From NCBI RefSeq assembly GCF_040689395.1, contig NZ_JBFAZX010000001.1, positions 186,001-250,000 of the forward strand: a DNA stretch of 64,000 nt, given 5' to 3'. Both the position numbers and the translations under genes were made by a program. The number at the start of each line of letters is the position of its first letter. Within the stretch, counting starts at the first letter, position 1. The DNA is from Dactylosporangium sp040689395. GTDB taxonomy: Bacteria; Actinomycetota; Actinomycetes; Mycobacteriales; Micromonosporaceae. The notes beneath the pieces are model-generated. The model did no database searches. It was not told where the DNA came from and was given only the letters and a program-made list of their open reading frames with translations. This document shows positions 34,739 through 42,875 of the stretch, one piece after another.

Positions 34739-35697
34739 CGCACCAGCTTTCGGACGGCTCGAATGGTTCGCAGGGTGTCGTCGGGCCCTCCCGCCTCGTG
34801 GCCGTTGAACTGCCACACTGTCATTTCCTTGGGCCCGGCAAAGGCATTGTACGCAGCAAAGACGGTGGAGGGCGGGCTCACGACGTCGTGAAGGGCGACA
34901 CAGAATTCGCCGCGGCAGGTGGCCCGCCGGGCGAAGGATACGGCGTCGAAATAGGCAAGCGTCTCGAATGTTCGCTCCACAGAATCACGGTGGGCGGCCA
35001 GCCATTTGACGATTTCCCCGTGGGGACTGTGGTCCGTCACCTGTAGCGCTCGCCGGAAGGCGGACAGGAATGGCACATGAGGCATCGCCAGCCGCACATC
35101 GTCGCGCAAGCCGGCTGCCACGAGCGCCATGGCACCGCCCTGGCTGCGTCCCGTCACCACGACCTGGTCGTGGGCCACGGCTTCGTGGGTTGCCACGGCA
35201 TCGACGAATCGGTACGCGTCGGTGAACAGGCGGCGGTAGTAGTAGCGCTCGGGGTCGAGGATGTCCCGGGTCATGAACCCTGGCGCGGAGGGTCCCGCCC
35301 CATGCGGGTCAGCGGTGTGGCCGGCACGCAGAGCACTGCCCTGTCCGCGGGAGTCCATGATGGCGTGTGCGAACCCGGCACTGGCGTAGGCGAGGGACTC
35401 AACCGGGTGCCCGCGTCCGCTGCCGTATCCCAGGTACTCCACCACGAGGGGCAGGGGGCCGGTTCGTTCGTGCGGAAGGAGCAGCCACCCCTTCACGTCG
35501 TCCCCGGCGTACCCGGCGAAGGTGACGTCGTACACGTCGACGGTCCGCACCAGCGCGTCCACCAGGGCAAAGCGCGGATCAAGGGGATGGGCGCGCTGTT
35601 CGTGCAGTGTCCGACTCCAGAAGGAGTCGAAGTCATCCGGCTCGGGGTACGGGTACTCGTACTCCATGAGCTGATCGAGGGGAAGATCTACCCGCAT
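34735..35697 (-). CDS. Acetyl xylan esterase/cephalosporin-C-deacetylase-like esterase
   Basis: The 320-residue alpha/beta hydrolase has the AXE1 features: an N-terminal strand with DFDSFWSRTL, oxyanion region VVEYLGYGSGRGHP, the RGQG motif in MDSRGQGSALR, nucleophile elbow VVTGRSQGGAMAL (GxSxGG), a late Asp, and His in FNGHEAGG. These intracellular enzymes remove acetyl or other short acyl groups from sugars and related compounds. The ATG at 35697 is preceded by AGGAGGTG, an ideal ribosome site; a TTG at 35772 is less likely. The palindrome at 35708 overlaps the edge of this site, so a bound regulator would block expression. Confidence 0.87.
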   Translation of the reverse strand: MRVDLPLDQLMEYEYPYPEPDDFDSFWSRTLHEQRAHPLDPRFALVDALVRTVDVYDVTFAGYAGDDVKGWLLLPHERTGPLPLVVEYLGYGSGRGHPVESLAYASAGFAHAIMDSRGQGSALRAGHTADPHGAGPSAPGFMTRDILDPERYYYRRLFTDAYRFVDAVATHEAVAHDQVVVTGRSQGGAMALVAAGLRDDVRLAMPHVPFLSAFRRALQVTDHSPHGEIVKWLAAHRDSVERTFETLAYFDAVSFARRATCRGEFCVALHDVVSPPSTVFAAYNAFAGPKEMTVWQFNGHEAGGPDDTLRTIRAVRKLVR

Positions 35698-35707
35698 CAA
35701 GCACCTC

Positions 35708-35718
35708 CTGTCTGACAG
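35708..35718. promoter_or_regulatory. CTGTC-T-GACAG palindrome before the esterase/amidohydrolase operon
   Basis: A perfect 11-bp palindrome begins 11 bases upstream of the esterase ATG and touches its Shine-Dalgarno. The core is the same as at 31773. It is a candidate operator for the FadR-type GntR regulator. Confidence 0.65.
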
Positions 35719-35781
35719 CCAGGCAGGAGTGTAGCAATGGTTCCTCGTCAAGAGCGACAACCTGTCATACAACCTGATAGC

Positions 35782-35792
35782 CTGCTAGGCAG
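35782..35792. promoter_or_regulatory. CTGCTAGGCAG palindrome before the C45 gene
   Basis: CTGCT-A-GGCAG is one mismatch from a perfect CTGYC-N-GRCAG site. It lies 32 bases upstream of the C45 start, between the divergent esterase and C45 genes, where an additional CTGTCATACA half-site-like stretch is seen at 35762. Confidence 0.5.
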
Positions 35793-35823
35793 GCGGAACT
35801 AGGACCTACAGTGAGGTGCGGGA

Positions 35824-36936
35824 ATGGCGCGGACAGTCGCCTCCGGGTACGACATCGTGACCGTCACGGGCGACCCGGACGAGCGGGGACACCAGTACGG
35901 TCTCGCCGCGAGGACTCGGATTGAGCTCGCGTTGCGGACCTATGCCGACGTGTTCATGCACTACGCGTCGTGGGAATGGGCAACCGTGCGACGACATGCA
36001 CTCCGGTTCGCCGATCCCATCGAGGACTTCTCACCCGCGTCCGCGCGCGAGATCCGGGCGATCGCCCGCGGGGCCGGCGTCGAGGTGGCCGACATCCTGG
36101 CCCTGAACACCCGCAGCGAGATCATGTTCGCAGCTCCGGGACGTGCCAGGGCCGTCGCGGCCACCGAGTGCACGTCGTTCGCGTTGACACCCGAACGCAC
36201 GGCTTCCGGTGTCACGTTGATGGGTCAGAACTGGGACTGGATCGAGGGAGCCCGGGAAACCGCGATCGTGCTCCAAGTGCTTCGTGACGACGGCCCGGAC
36301 TTCGTCACGGTGGTCGAGGCCGGGATGCTGGCGAAGGTTGGGATCAACTCCAGCGGTGTCGGCCTGTGCACCAACACCCTCATCTCGGACGGGGACGAGG
36401 GTCGGTTCGGCGTTCCATACCACGTGCTGCTGCGATCAGTTCTCGACAGTGACAGCGGTGCGGAGGCCGCACAGCGGATCAAGTCGACATCACGAGCCAA
36501 CTCCGCAAACTATCTCATCGCCGACGCGGGCGGGTTCTGTGTGGACGTGGAGACCGGACCAGGCGATGGTGCGTGTGGCGCGATCATGCCCGTCGACGGT
36601 GCGGTCACGCACGCCAACCACTTCCTGGTCGACGGTCTCACCAAGGTCGACCGCTACCTCGAGCGAAAGGCGCACACGCGCAACCGGCTGCACCACCTGA
36701 CAGCGCGCGTGCAGCAACATCGCACGCACACGATCGAGAGCTTGCAGGAGGCGCTCGCCGACCACGAAGACGCGCCAGACAGCGTGTGCCAACACCCGGA
36801 CGCGACCCAACCCCCTGCCGAGCGCACCTGCACGGTCGCTGGGATAGTGATGGATCTCTCGACTCGCTCGCTGGTGTATGCCTCGGGCAGCCCGTGCGAG
36901 TCGACCTGGTCAGCGCCAGTGCGAATCGATGCCTAG
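35824..36936 (+). CDS. C45-family Ntn hydrolase (isopenicillin-N acyltransferase-like)
   Basis: The 370-residue product has the acyl-CoA:6-aminopenicillanic acid acyltransferase layout. A pro-region ends at TECTSFAL, where Cys116 should become the N-terminal nucleophile after self-cleavage. It is followed by LMGQNWDWIE, GLCTNTLISDGD and SANYLIADAGG. Bacterial C45 proteins are mostly amide or N-acyl hydrolases and not antibiotic makers. GAGGTG lies upstream of the ATG. It is divergent from the esterase operon, with CTGYC-N-GRCAG palindromes between, so it likely belongs to the same pathway. Confidence 0.87.
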   Translation: MARTVASGYDIVTVTGDPDERGHQYGLAARTRIELALRTYADVFMHYASWEWATVRRHALRFADPIEDFSPASAREIRAIARGAGVEVADILALNTRSEIMFAAPGRARAVAATECTSFALTPERTASGVTLMGQNWDWIEGARETAIVLQVLRDDGPDFVTVVEAGMLAKVGINSSGVGLCTNTLISDGDEGRFGVPYHVLLRSVLDSDSGAEAAQRIKSTSRANSANYLIADAGGFCVDVETGPGDGACGAIMPVDGAVTHANHFLVDGLTKVDRYLERKAHTRNRLHHLTARVQQHRTHTIESLQEALADHEDAPDSVCQHPDATQPPAERTCTVAGIVMDLSTRSLVYASGSPCESTWSAPVRIDA

Positions 36937-36950
36937 CTCTGACCGGTCAG

Positions 36951-36961
36951 CTGCCCGGCAG
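36951..36961. promoter_or_regulatory. CTGCC-C-GGCAG palindrome before the FadR-type GntR gene
   Basis: A perfect 11-bp palindrome lies 19 bases upstream of the GTG start. An overlapping neighbour, CTGACCGGTCAG at 36939-36950, is also perfect. Their position suits autoregulation by the GntR protein. Confidence 0.6.
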
Positions 36962-36979
36962 CCTGTTAACCTGGCAGCC

Positions 36980-37657
36980 GTGAAGGTGATCCCTGTCGCG
37001 CAGCGGACAGCCGCGGAACACGTGCGATCGCAACTCGTTGAACTGATCGAGTCGGGTGAGTTCGCAGTTGGCCAGCGGCTGCCCTCCGAAGCCGAGCTGG
37101 CCAAATCATTCGCGGTCAGCCGTTCGGTGATCCGTGAAGCGCTCCACAGTGTGAACGCGCTTGGTCTCACCCGTTCATATGCTGGCAAGGGCACCTTCGT
37201 CGACGCGCAGTTCGCGCCGTCCCAGCTGCTGACCGGTAAGTACCTTCCTCGCGACCTGCACGAGGTGCGCAAGACGTTGGAGGTGCCACTGGCCGCCCTC
37301 GCGGCGGAGCGCCGTTCCCGGGCAGACCTCAAGGCGATGACCGCGCTGCTCACAAAGTTTCGTGAGGAGGAGGATCCCTCCGTGCGGGTCGGCATCGATG
37401 CCGACTTCCACGTGGCCATCGCCACGGCGACCGCCAACCCTCTGTTCCCTCGGCTGGTCTCAGAACTCCGCACGGTTCTGCAGGAGCAGGCCATAGCCGC
37501 GGCAATCGTTCCGGGCCGGGCGGCTCGGGCGGCCGACGAGCACGACGCGATCCTTGCGGCCATCTCGGAGCGCAACGCTCAAGCGGCGGCTGATGCGATG
37601 AAGCTTCACCTGGCTGCTGTGGAGAACACCGTGACTTCACTTGGACGCCGGAAGTAA
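36980..37657 (+). CDS. GntR-family regulator, FadR subfamily (FCD domain)
   Basis: The 225-residue product has a GntR winged HTH (GEFAVGQRLPSEAELAKSFA then VSRSVIREALHSVNALGL) and an all-helical FCD domain with metal/effector residues (DADFHVAIATATANPLF, the H and later AADEHDAIL and KLHL). FCD domains bind carboxylic acids or sugar acids. I chose the GTG at 36980 (VKVIPVAQRT), since the sequence before it overlaps the palindromes. It probably controls the four genes or operons carrying CTGYC-N-GRCAG sites, including its own. Confidence 0.9.
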   Translation: MKVIPVAQRTAAEHVRSQLVELIESGEFAVGQRLPSEAELAKSFAVSRSVIREALHSVNALGLTRSYAGKGTFVDAQFAPSQLLTGKYLPRDLHEVRKTLEVPLAALAAERRSRADLKAMTALLTKFREEEDPSVRVGIDADFHVAIATATANPLFPRLVSELRTVLQEQAIAAAIVPGRAARAADEHDAILAAISERNAQAAADAMKLHLAAVENTVTSLGRRK

Positions 37658-37685
37658 CACCCGCGCCAAGGGGAACACTTCACGC

Positions 37686-37723
37686 GCAAAGGCAGGGCTC
37701 GCCACTGCGGGCCCTGCCTTTGC
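37686..37723 (+). terminator. Terminator of the GntR (FadR-type) gene
   Basis: GCAAAGGCAGGGC / GCCCTGCCTTTGC, perfect 13 bp with a 12-nt loop, begins 28 bases after the stop codon. The symmetrical A and T edges allow it to work in both directions between convergent genes. Confidence 0.8.
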
Positions 37724-37790
37724 CGAATGCGGCCGGCTTCGAAGCTGGACTGCCTACGTGGCCATGTCGCCGAGTGTGACCAGCGCCGGA

Positions 37791-37822
37791 GGGTGCGGAC
37801 CGCGTCACCGCGGTCCGCACCC
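37791..37822 (-). terminator. Terminator of the hemerythrin-like gene
   Basis: GGGTGCGGACCGCG / CGCGGTCCGCACCC, perfect 14 bp with a TCAC loop, lies 21 bases beyond the stop codon of the minus-strand gene. There is no T tract. Confidence 0.7.
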
Positions 37823-37843
37823 GTCGTTCGATCACGCGAGTGG

Positions 37844-38521
37844 TCACGGGGTGGCCGACCCGTGGATCGCGAGCGCGTGCTTGCGGAATGCGCGCCGGCC
37901 CAGGCGCGGAACGAGCACCCTGACCGGGAGCGGCGCCGGGGCGAGCATGGTCGCGACGACCTCCGGGGCCCCTTCGTACATCATCATCCCGAACACCAGC
38001 GCCGTGTGCTTGCGCGGGATGCCGTTGCGCCCGGCGTCGCCCAACGCGGCCCACTCCTTCGGCGTGATGCACCGGGCGACGAGGGGTAGCACCCGGGCTT
38101 CCTCGGCGTCGAGGTGTTCGGACAGGCCCGCGTACAACTGGTCGTAGCAGTCCGCGAGCTCCTTGCCTTGGGCGGCGGCCGGCTGTTGCGCCCATCGTGG
38201 CCGGAGCGCGCCGATGCGTACCAGTAGGTGGTCCACCTGCTCGTGCTGCGCCTCCATCAAGCGCACGATCGGGGCGAGTTCGTCGGCGACGCGGTCGAGC
38301 AACTTCGGCCAGAGCAGCTCATCCTCCGCCGTGTGGTGGTGGTGGAGTACGTCCTCGATGAGGGCGAGATGGGCGGCGACTTCGGCGGCGCGCCGGACGT
38401 CGCCGGCCGGCACACCGCGAACGAGTCCACCGGCGAGGCGCATCTCACGGCGGAAGAGGGAGTGGATGACCAGCATCTCGCGGGTGTCGAGCAATGGCTG
38501 CTGGGTCTGTATGGCGCTCAT
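37844..38521 (-). CDS. Hemerythrin-like HHE-domain protein
   Basis: The 225-residue product has a four-helix HHE domain: HSLFRREMRLAGG, HLALIEDVLHHHHTAEDELL and LMEAQHEQVDHLL supply the His/Glu pattern of a diiron site, and LSEHLDAEEARVLPLVARC completes it. Such cytosolic proteins bind O2 or NO, or handle iron and oxidative stress. The ATG at 38521 has GGAGG upstream; a second ATG ten codons earlier is less well placed. It is divergent from the BTAD regulator with 110 bases between. Confidence 0.87.
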   Translation of the reverse strand: MSAIQTQQPLLDTREMLVIHSLFRREMRLAGGLVRGVPAGDVRRAAEVAAHLALIEDVLHHHHTAEDELLWPKLLDRVADELAPIVRLMEAQHEQVDHLLVRIGALRPRWAQQPAAAQGKELADCYDQLYAGLSEHLDAEEARVLPLVARCITPKEWAALGDAGRNGIPRKHTALVFGMMMYEGAPEVVATMLAPAPLPVRVLVPRLGRRAFRKHALAIHGSATP

Positions 38522-38631
38522 CGGGGGTTTCCTCCGGATCTTGTCAGGCATCGGATGACTGCGACGATGTCCGGCCGCACTTGCAAAACGGCTGCACGCC
38601 ACTTGGCGATCAACGGGCCTACCATCTTGGA

Positions 38632-41600
38632 GTGCAGGTACGGGTGCTCGGCGACCTCCAAGTGCTCCGCAGTGGTGTGACGCTGCCACTCGGGGGCGCG
38701 AAGCCGCGGACGCTGGTCGGCATCCTCGTCGCCGCGCGTGGCCGCACCGTCACCACTGAGCGCCTCATCGATCAGCTCTGGGGCGACGACCCACCGCTCA
38801 AGGTCCTGACGGCGCTGCAGGCGTACATCGCGAAGCTGCGCCGCCAGCTCGAGCCCGATCGGGGACCCCGGCAGCAGCCCCGGGTACTGGTGACCCGGCT
38901 GTCCGGTTACACGCTGCTGGTGCCGGAAGCCGAGATCGACGCGTGCCGGTTCGAAGCGCTGGTCACTCGGGCCGGCGGTACCAGCGACGCGGTCGACGCC
39001 GAGCGGGTGCTCGACGAGGCCCTCGGGCTCTGGCACGGCCGGGCCTATGCCGGCCTGACCGCGGCGCCTGTGCTCGCCGCGGAGGCGGCGCGGCTCGAAG
39101 AGCTGCGTCTGGGCGCCCTTGAGCAGCTCTGGTCGGTCCGCCTCGACCGCGGACGGCACGAGGACGCGGTCGCCGCGCTGGGCGTGCTCGTTGCCGAGCA
39201 CCCGTCGCGTGAGCGGCTGTGGGCGATTCTCACGCGGGCCCTCTACCGCTGTGGTCGGCAGGCGGAGGCGCTCGACGCGCTGCGCCGGGTCCGCGCGTAC
39301 CTCGCCGAGGAGCTGGGCATTGACCCGGGCGCCGAACTGCGCGGTCTGGAGACCGCGGTGCTGCGCCAGGACGACGCGTTGCTCACCTCCGCCGGCCGCG
39401 TCTCGCCCGACGCGGACCGGGTCCGCGCGGACCCGCCACCCGCGGAGCACCTCCCGGGCCGGGCCAACCCGCTAGCCCTGTCCCAGCGGCTGGTGACGCG
39501 GGCCGCCCGCGGATCGGGCGGCGTCCTGCTCGTCACGGGCGAGCCGGGCATCGGCAAGACCCGCCTCGCTGAGGCGATCGCGGCGCAGGCCTCCACCGCC
39601 GGCCTGCGCACCGCGTGGGGCATCTGGGAAGCGGAGGGCTCGCCGCCGCTGTGGGGGTGGTCCCGTGCGCTCGCCGCACCCCTCTCGTCCGCGGTGGCCG
39701 AGGACGACACGGCGTCGGCCACGTTCCGGTTCGCCGATCACGTGCTCGGGTTGCTCGCCGGCGACCCGGGGACCTGCGTCGTCCTCGACGACGTGCAATG
39801 GGCCGACGCCGACAGCCTCCGGCTGCTGCGCCGCCTCGCCGACATGGTGACCGACGTACCGGTCCTGCTCGTGGTCGTCTGCCGGGATCCGGGCGCGGAT
39901 GACTCGCCTGCGGCGAATGCGCTCCTCGCCGCGCTCGCCCGCCTCGGTGTCGAGCGGATCACGTTGAGTGGCCTCGCCGCAGGGGATGTCCGCGCCCTGG
40001 TCCACGAACGCACCGGCCTCGACGTCGGCGAGACGCTGGCTCAGAGGATCCGGGAGCGCACCGAAGGTAACCCGTTCTACGTGCACGAATTGGTCCGGCT
40101 GCTCGTCGAGGAAGGAGCGCTGAGCGACGCCGGCAGCCCAGCCTGGCGCAGCGTTCCCCACGGCGTGCGCGACACGGTACGCCACCGCCTGAGCGAGCTA
40201 CCGGCCGATGTCGGTCACGCCGTCCTGGCTGCCGCCGTCCTCGGGCGCACGGTGGAGCTGGACGTCCTGGAGGAGTGCTGGGCGGGCGAGCCGGCGGCGC
40301 TCGACGTCGCGCTGGCGGCCGGGTTGATGGTCGAGCACGACACCGGGCGCATCGGGTTCGCCCACGCCCTGGTCCGTGACGCGGTGTACGGGGAGCTGTC
40401 GCCGCTGGCCCGCCGCCGCATGCACGCGCGCGCTGCCGCGGCGATCGAGCGATGCCGGGTCGGGCACCTCGACGAGCACGCGGCGGCGCTGGCCGAGCAC
40501 TACCGCCTCGCCGGCCCAGCGCATGCGCGCTCGGCGTGGACGTACGCCGCGCGGGCAGCACGGCTGGCTACGGCGGCCGGCGCGCATGCCGACGCCGCAC
40601 GGTTGCTCAGTTCCGCCGCGGACCTGCTCCTGGCCGACGGTCTCGCGGACGCCGCCGAGCGCGGGTCGTTGTTCGTCGCCCTCGGTACGGCGTTGCGCCG
40701 GTCCGGACGCGTCGCCGAGGCCTGGCTACCGCTACGCGTCGCCGCCGAGTCGGCGCTCGAACGCGGCGACGTGCGCGCCGCCGCCGGTGCGTTACTCGCG
40801 GTCACCGAGAACGTGCTCTGGAGCTGGCGTACCGAGCACGTGACGGACGAGGCGGCCGTCGCCCTCTGGCAGCGGGTGCTCAACGCCGTACCCGCCGAGG
40901 AGATCGGAGTGCGCGCGCGAATCCTCGCGGCGCTGGCTGTCGAGGCGATGCACGACCCGCCGGCCGGCCGCTGCGCGCAATGGGCTGACGAGGCGCTCAC
41001 CCTGGCCCGTCGTCAGGGGGACGTCGCCGTGCGGATCGACGTGTTGCAGGTGGTGCTCAATGCCCTCCGCCGGCCGGACCTGTTGCCCCGCCGGGTCGCG
41101 GCGGCGGACGAACTCGTGGAGCTGTGCGTCAAACGTGGCGACGAGCGGGCGCTGGCCGTCGCGCTGTGTAAGCGGGCGCTCAACTACAGCGCCTTCGGCC
41201 GGCCGGATGCCGCGACCGCCGATCTGCGGCGCGCCCTCGTCCTCGCCGAGCGCCATCACCTGGCGACCGCGCTGATGGTCATCCACCTGGGCTTCGCCGT
41301 GCTCAGGCAGGCGCAGGGCGACTGGACGGCTGCGGAGGAGGCGCTGCGGACGGCGGAGACGGTGCAGTCGACCATCTCGATGGCCGGCGCCGGGATCGGC
41401 TTGAGCGTACGCGCGACGGCGTGGTACGCACAGGGCCGGCTCGTTGAGGCGGAGCCGGCTCTGCGCGCGGCGGAGCCGGTGCACCCGGCGATGCGTGATC
41501 TGCACGCGCTGTCCCTGATCTGCGGTGGGCGGGCTGCCGAGGCCCGCGCCCTGCTCGGCCCCTGGCGCGAGCAACCGGAAATGATCTGGGACTACCTGTG

Positions 41601-41895
41601 GCTGTCGGGCACCGTGTTGCGAGCGCTCGTGTGGGCCGAGCTCGGCGACCGTGACGCGGTGGCCGCCCTGCGCAGCCAACTCGAGCCGTTCGCGGATCGA
41701 ATCGCCGACGGGGCGATGGCCGCATGCTTCCTCGGGTCCGTACCGCACGCACTGGCCAGCCTCGCGCTCGCTGTCGGCGAGCACGAGGCCGCACGCCGAT
41801 GGGGGAGAGCGGCCCGCGCCTTGCATCACCGGCTGGGTTGGGCGCCCTGGGAGCGCCTCTCCGACGAATTGCTCGCCCGCGTCCCGACCGAATAG
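38632..41895 (+). CDS. SARP/BTAD-type transcriptional regulator with ATPase and TPR domains
   Basis: The 1087-residue regulator has an OmpR-type winged helix (VRVLGDLQVLRSGVTLPLGG then AKPRTLVGILVAARGRTVTT), a bacterial transcriptional activation domain (about 100-250, ending ELGIDPGAELRGLE), an AAA/NACHT-like ATPase with Walker A GEPGIGKTR and Walker B VVLDDVQWAD, and a long TPR-like helical region. This is the large-SARP layout that activates secondary-metabolite or developmental genes. GTG at 38632 starts the family-like sequence; upstream in-frame codons overlap the hemerythrin gene. No biosynthetic cluster is visible nearby. Its stop lies six bases from the stop of the convergent heme operon. 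Confidence 0.9.
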   Translation: MQVRVLGDLQVLRSGVTLPLGGAKPRTLVGILVAARGRTVTTERLIDQLWGDDPPLKVLTALQAYIAKLRRQLEPDRGPRQQPRVLVTRLSGYTLLVPEAEIDACRFEALVTRAGGTSDAVDAERVLDEALGLWHGRAYAGLTAAPVLAAEAARLEELRLGALEQLWSVRLDRGRHEDAVAALGVLVAEHPSRERLWAILTRALYRCGRQAEALDALRRVRAYLAEELGIDPGAELRGLETAVLRQDDALLTSAGRVSPDADRVRADPPPAEHLPGRANPLALSQRLVTRAARGSGGVLLVTGEPGIGKTRLAEAIAAQASTAGLRTAWGIWEAEGSPPLWGWSRALAAPLSSAVAEDDTASATFRFADHVLGLLAGDPGTCVVLDDVQWADADSLRLLRRLADMVTDVPVLLVVVCRDPGADDSPAANALLAALARLGVERITLSGLAAGDVRALVHERTGLDVGETLAQRIRERTEGNPFYVHELVRLLVEEGALSDAGSPAWRSVPHGVRDTVRHRLSELPADVGHAVLAAAVLGRTVELDVLEECWAGEPAALDVALAAGLMVEHDTGRIGFAHALVRDAVYGELSPLARRRMHARAAAAIERCRVGHLDEHAAALAEHYRLAGPAHARSAWTYAARAARLATAAGAHADAARLLSSAADLLLADGLADAAERGSLFVALGTALRRSGRVAEAWLPLRVAAESALERGDVRAAAGALLAVTENVLWSWRTEHVTDEAAVALWQRVLNAVPAEEIGVRARILAALAVEAMHDPPAGRCAQWADEALTLARRQGDVAVRIDVLQVVLNALRRPDLLPRRVAAADELVELCVKRGDERALAVALCKRALNYSAFGRPDAATADLRRALVLAERHHLATALMVIHLGFAVLRQAQGDWTAAEEALRTAETVQSTISMAGAGIGLSVRATAWYAQGRLVEAEPALRAAEPVHPAMRDLHALSLICGGRAAEARALLGPWREQPEMIWDYLWLSGTVLRALVWAELGDRDAVAALRSQLEPFADRIADGAMAACFLGSVPHALASLALAVGEHEAARRWGRAARALHHRLGWAPWERLSDELLARVPTE

Positions 41896-41901
41896 CGGCG
41901 G

Positions 41902-42207
41902 TCAGTCGGCCGACCGTGGCGTGATCCCCAGTTGGTGGCAGGCCTCCCGATACATGCGGACCACCTCCTGGCGGATCTGCGCCCGCTCGGTCAGCCTGGC
42001 GACGAACGGGATGCGCACCGGCACCTCGGCGCCGTCGACGGTGACGGCGAACTCCATGCCGTCGGCGTCCAGCCCGGTGGTCCGGGCCTGGGTGGCGGCC
42101 GGCTGGCCACCGAGGGTACGGCAGATGAGCAGTGCGTCGTCGGCGTGATCATCGTTCATGTGCCGGCCGACGGCGGCGACCACCTCCGGCGGGAACCCGG
42201 TGCTCAT
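41902..42207 (-). CDS. DUF2470-domain protein (heme-utilisation associated)
   Basis: The 101-residue product contains MNDDHADDALLICRTLGG, DADGMEFAV and VRIPFVARLTERAQIRQEVV, the pattern of DUF2470, a domain also fused to HugZ/HutZ-type heme-iron enzymes. It is the last gene of the heme operon, and its ATG overlaps the heme-oxygenase stop by 4 nt. A role in handling heme or a heme-degradation product is likely. Confidence 0.83.
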   Translation of the reverse strand: MSTGFPPEVVAAVGRHMNDDHADDALLICRTLGGQPAATQARTTGLDADGMEFAVTVDGAEVPVRIPFVARLTERAQIRQEVVRMYREACHQLGITPRSAD

Positions 42208-42875
42208 GCGGCGCCCTTTCGCGTGGTGGCTGGGACGAGCCGGGCCAGGTCGGTGAAGACCGCGATGTTGTGCCCGTAGGCCACGAGGACTTCGTCGAGC
42301 AGGGCGGTGCGGCCGTCCTCGTCAAGCGCGAGCGCGTCCAGTCTGGCCCGGTAGGCCTCCTTGTACGACTTCTGGTCGGCGATCTGGTCAAAGGTGTAGA
42401 ACGCCGCGCCGGCATCGCTGGTGACCCCGTAGTGCCGGGAGACGCATTGTCCGACGTGTCGCCCGCCGGAGAGGTCGCCGAGGTAACGGGTGTAGTGGTG
42501 GGCGATGAACCGCTCGGCCGATCCGGCGCAGACCGCGTTGATGCGTGCGGCGTAGGCGGCCGTCGCCGGGGTCGGCTCGATTCGCTCCTGCCAGCCGGGG
42601 CCGAGAAGGCACTGGAGGTCCCTGGCGAGCGCGGGCAGCCGGGTCAGCGCGTCGTCGACGAACGGGCCGGCCAGCGGGTCGTGGCGCATCGTCTCGGCGA
42701 CGCCCTCGAGGGCTGCGTAGATCGCGTGGTGCTGGACGACGAGCGTGATGTACCCGGCCAGGTCGAGGTCGCCGGCGGTCAGCGCGGAGACGTACCGCTG
42801 GGACTCGGTCGTGTGGTGCGCCTCCCGGGTCTCGGCTCGCAGCCGGGCCGAGAACGGGGTGGTGAATGTGTTCAT
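42204..42875 (-). CDS. hmuO: Biliverdin-producing heme oxygenase
   Basis: The 223-residue all-helical protein has the proximal heme ligand in ETREAHHTTE and the distal-helix signature YLGDLSGGRHVGQ. It cleaves imported heme to biliverdin, CO and iron in the cytosol, with electrons from a reductase. AAGGAG lies before the ATG at 42875. It is coupled by 4-nt overlaps to the transporter ATPase upstream and the DUF2470 gene downstream. Confidence 0.93.
   Translation of the reverse strand: MNTFTTPFSARLRAETREAHHTTESQRYVSALTAGDLDLAGYITLVVQHHAIYAALEGVAETMRHDPLAGPFVDDALTRLPALARDLQCLLGPGWQERIEPTPATAAYAARINAVCAGSAERFIAHHYTRYLGDLSGGRHVGQCVSRHYGVTSDAGAAFYTFDQIADQKSYKEAYRARLDALALDEDGRTALLDEVLVAYGHNIAVFTDLARLVPATTRKGAA

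Noticed and set aside
35824..36936. C45 protein as evidence for beta-lactam biosynthesis
   Set aside because: No ACV synthetase, isopenicillin synthase or other antibiotic gene is near, and bacterial C45 proteins are mostly amide hydrolases; the catabolic setting fits better.
38494..38631. Longer N-terminus for the BTAD regulator from an upstream ATG
   Set aside because: The extra 46 residues overlap the hemerythrin start region antisense and precede the normal family start VQVRVLGDL.
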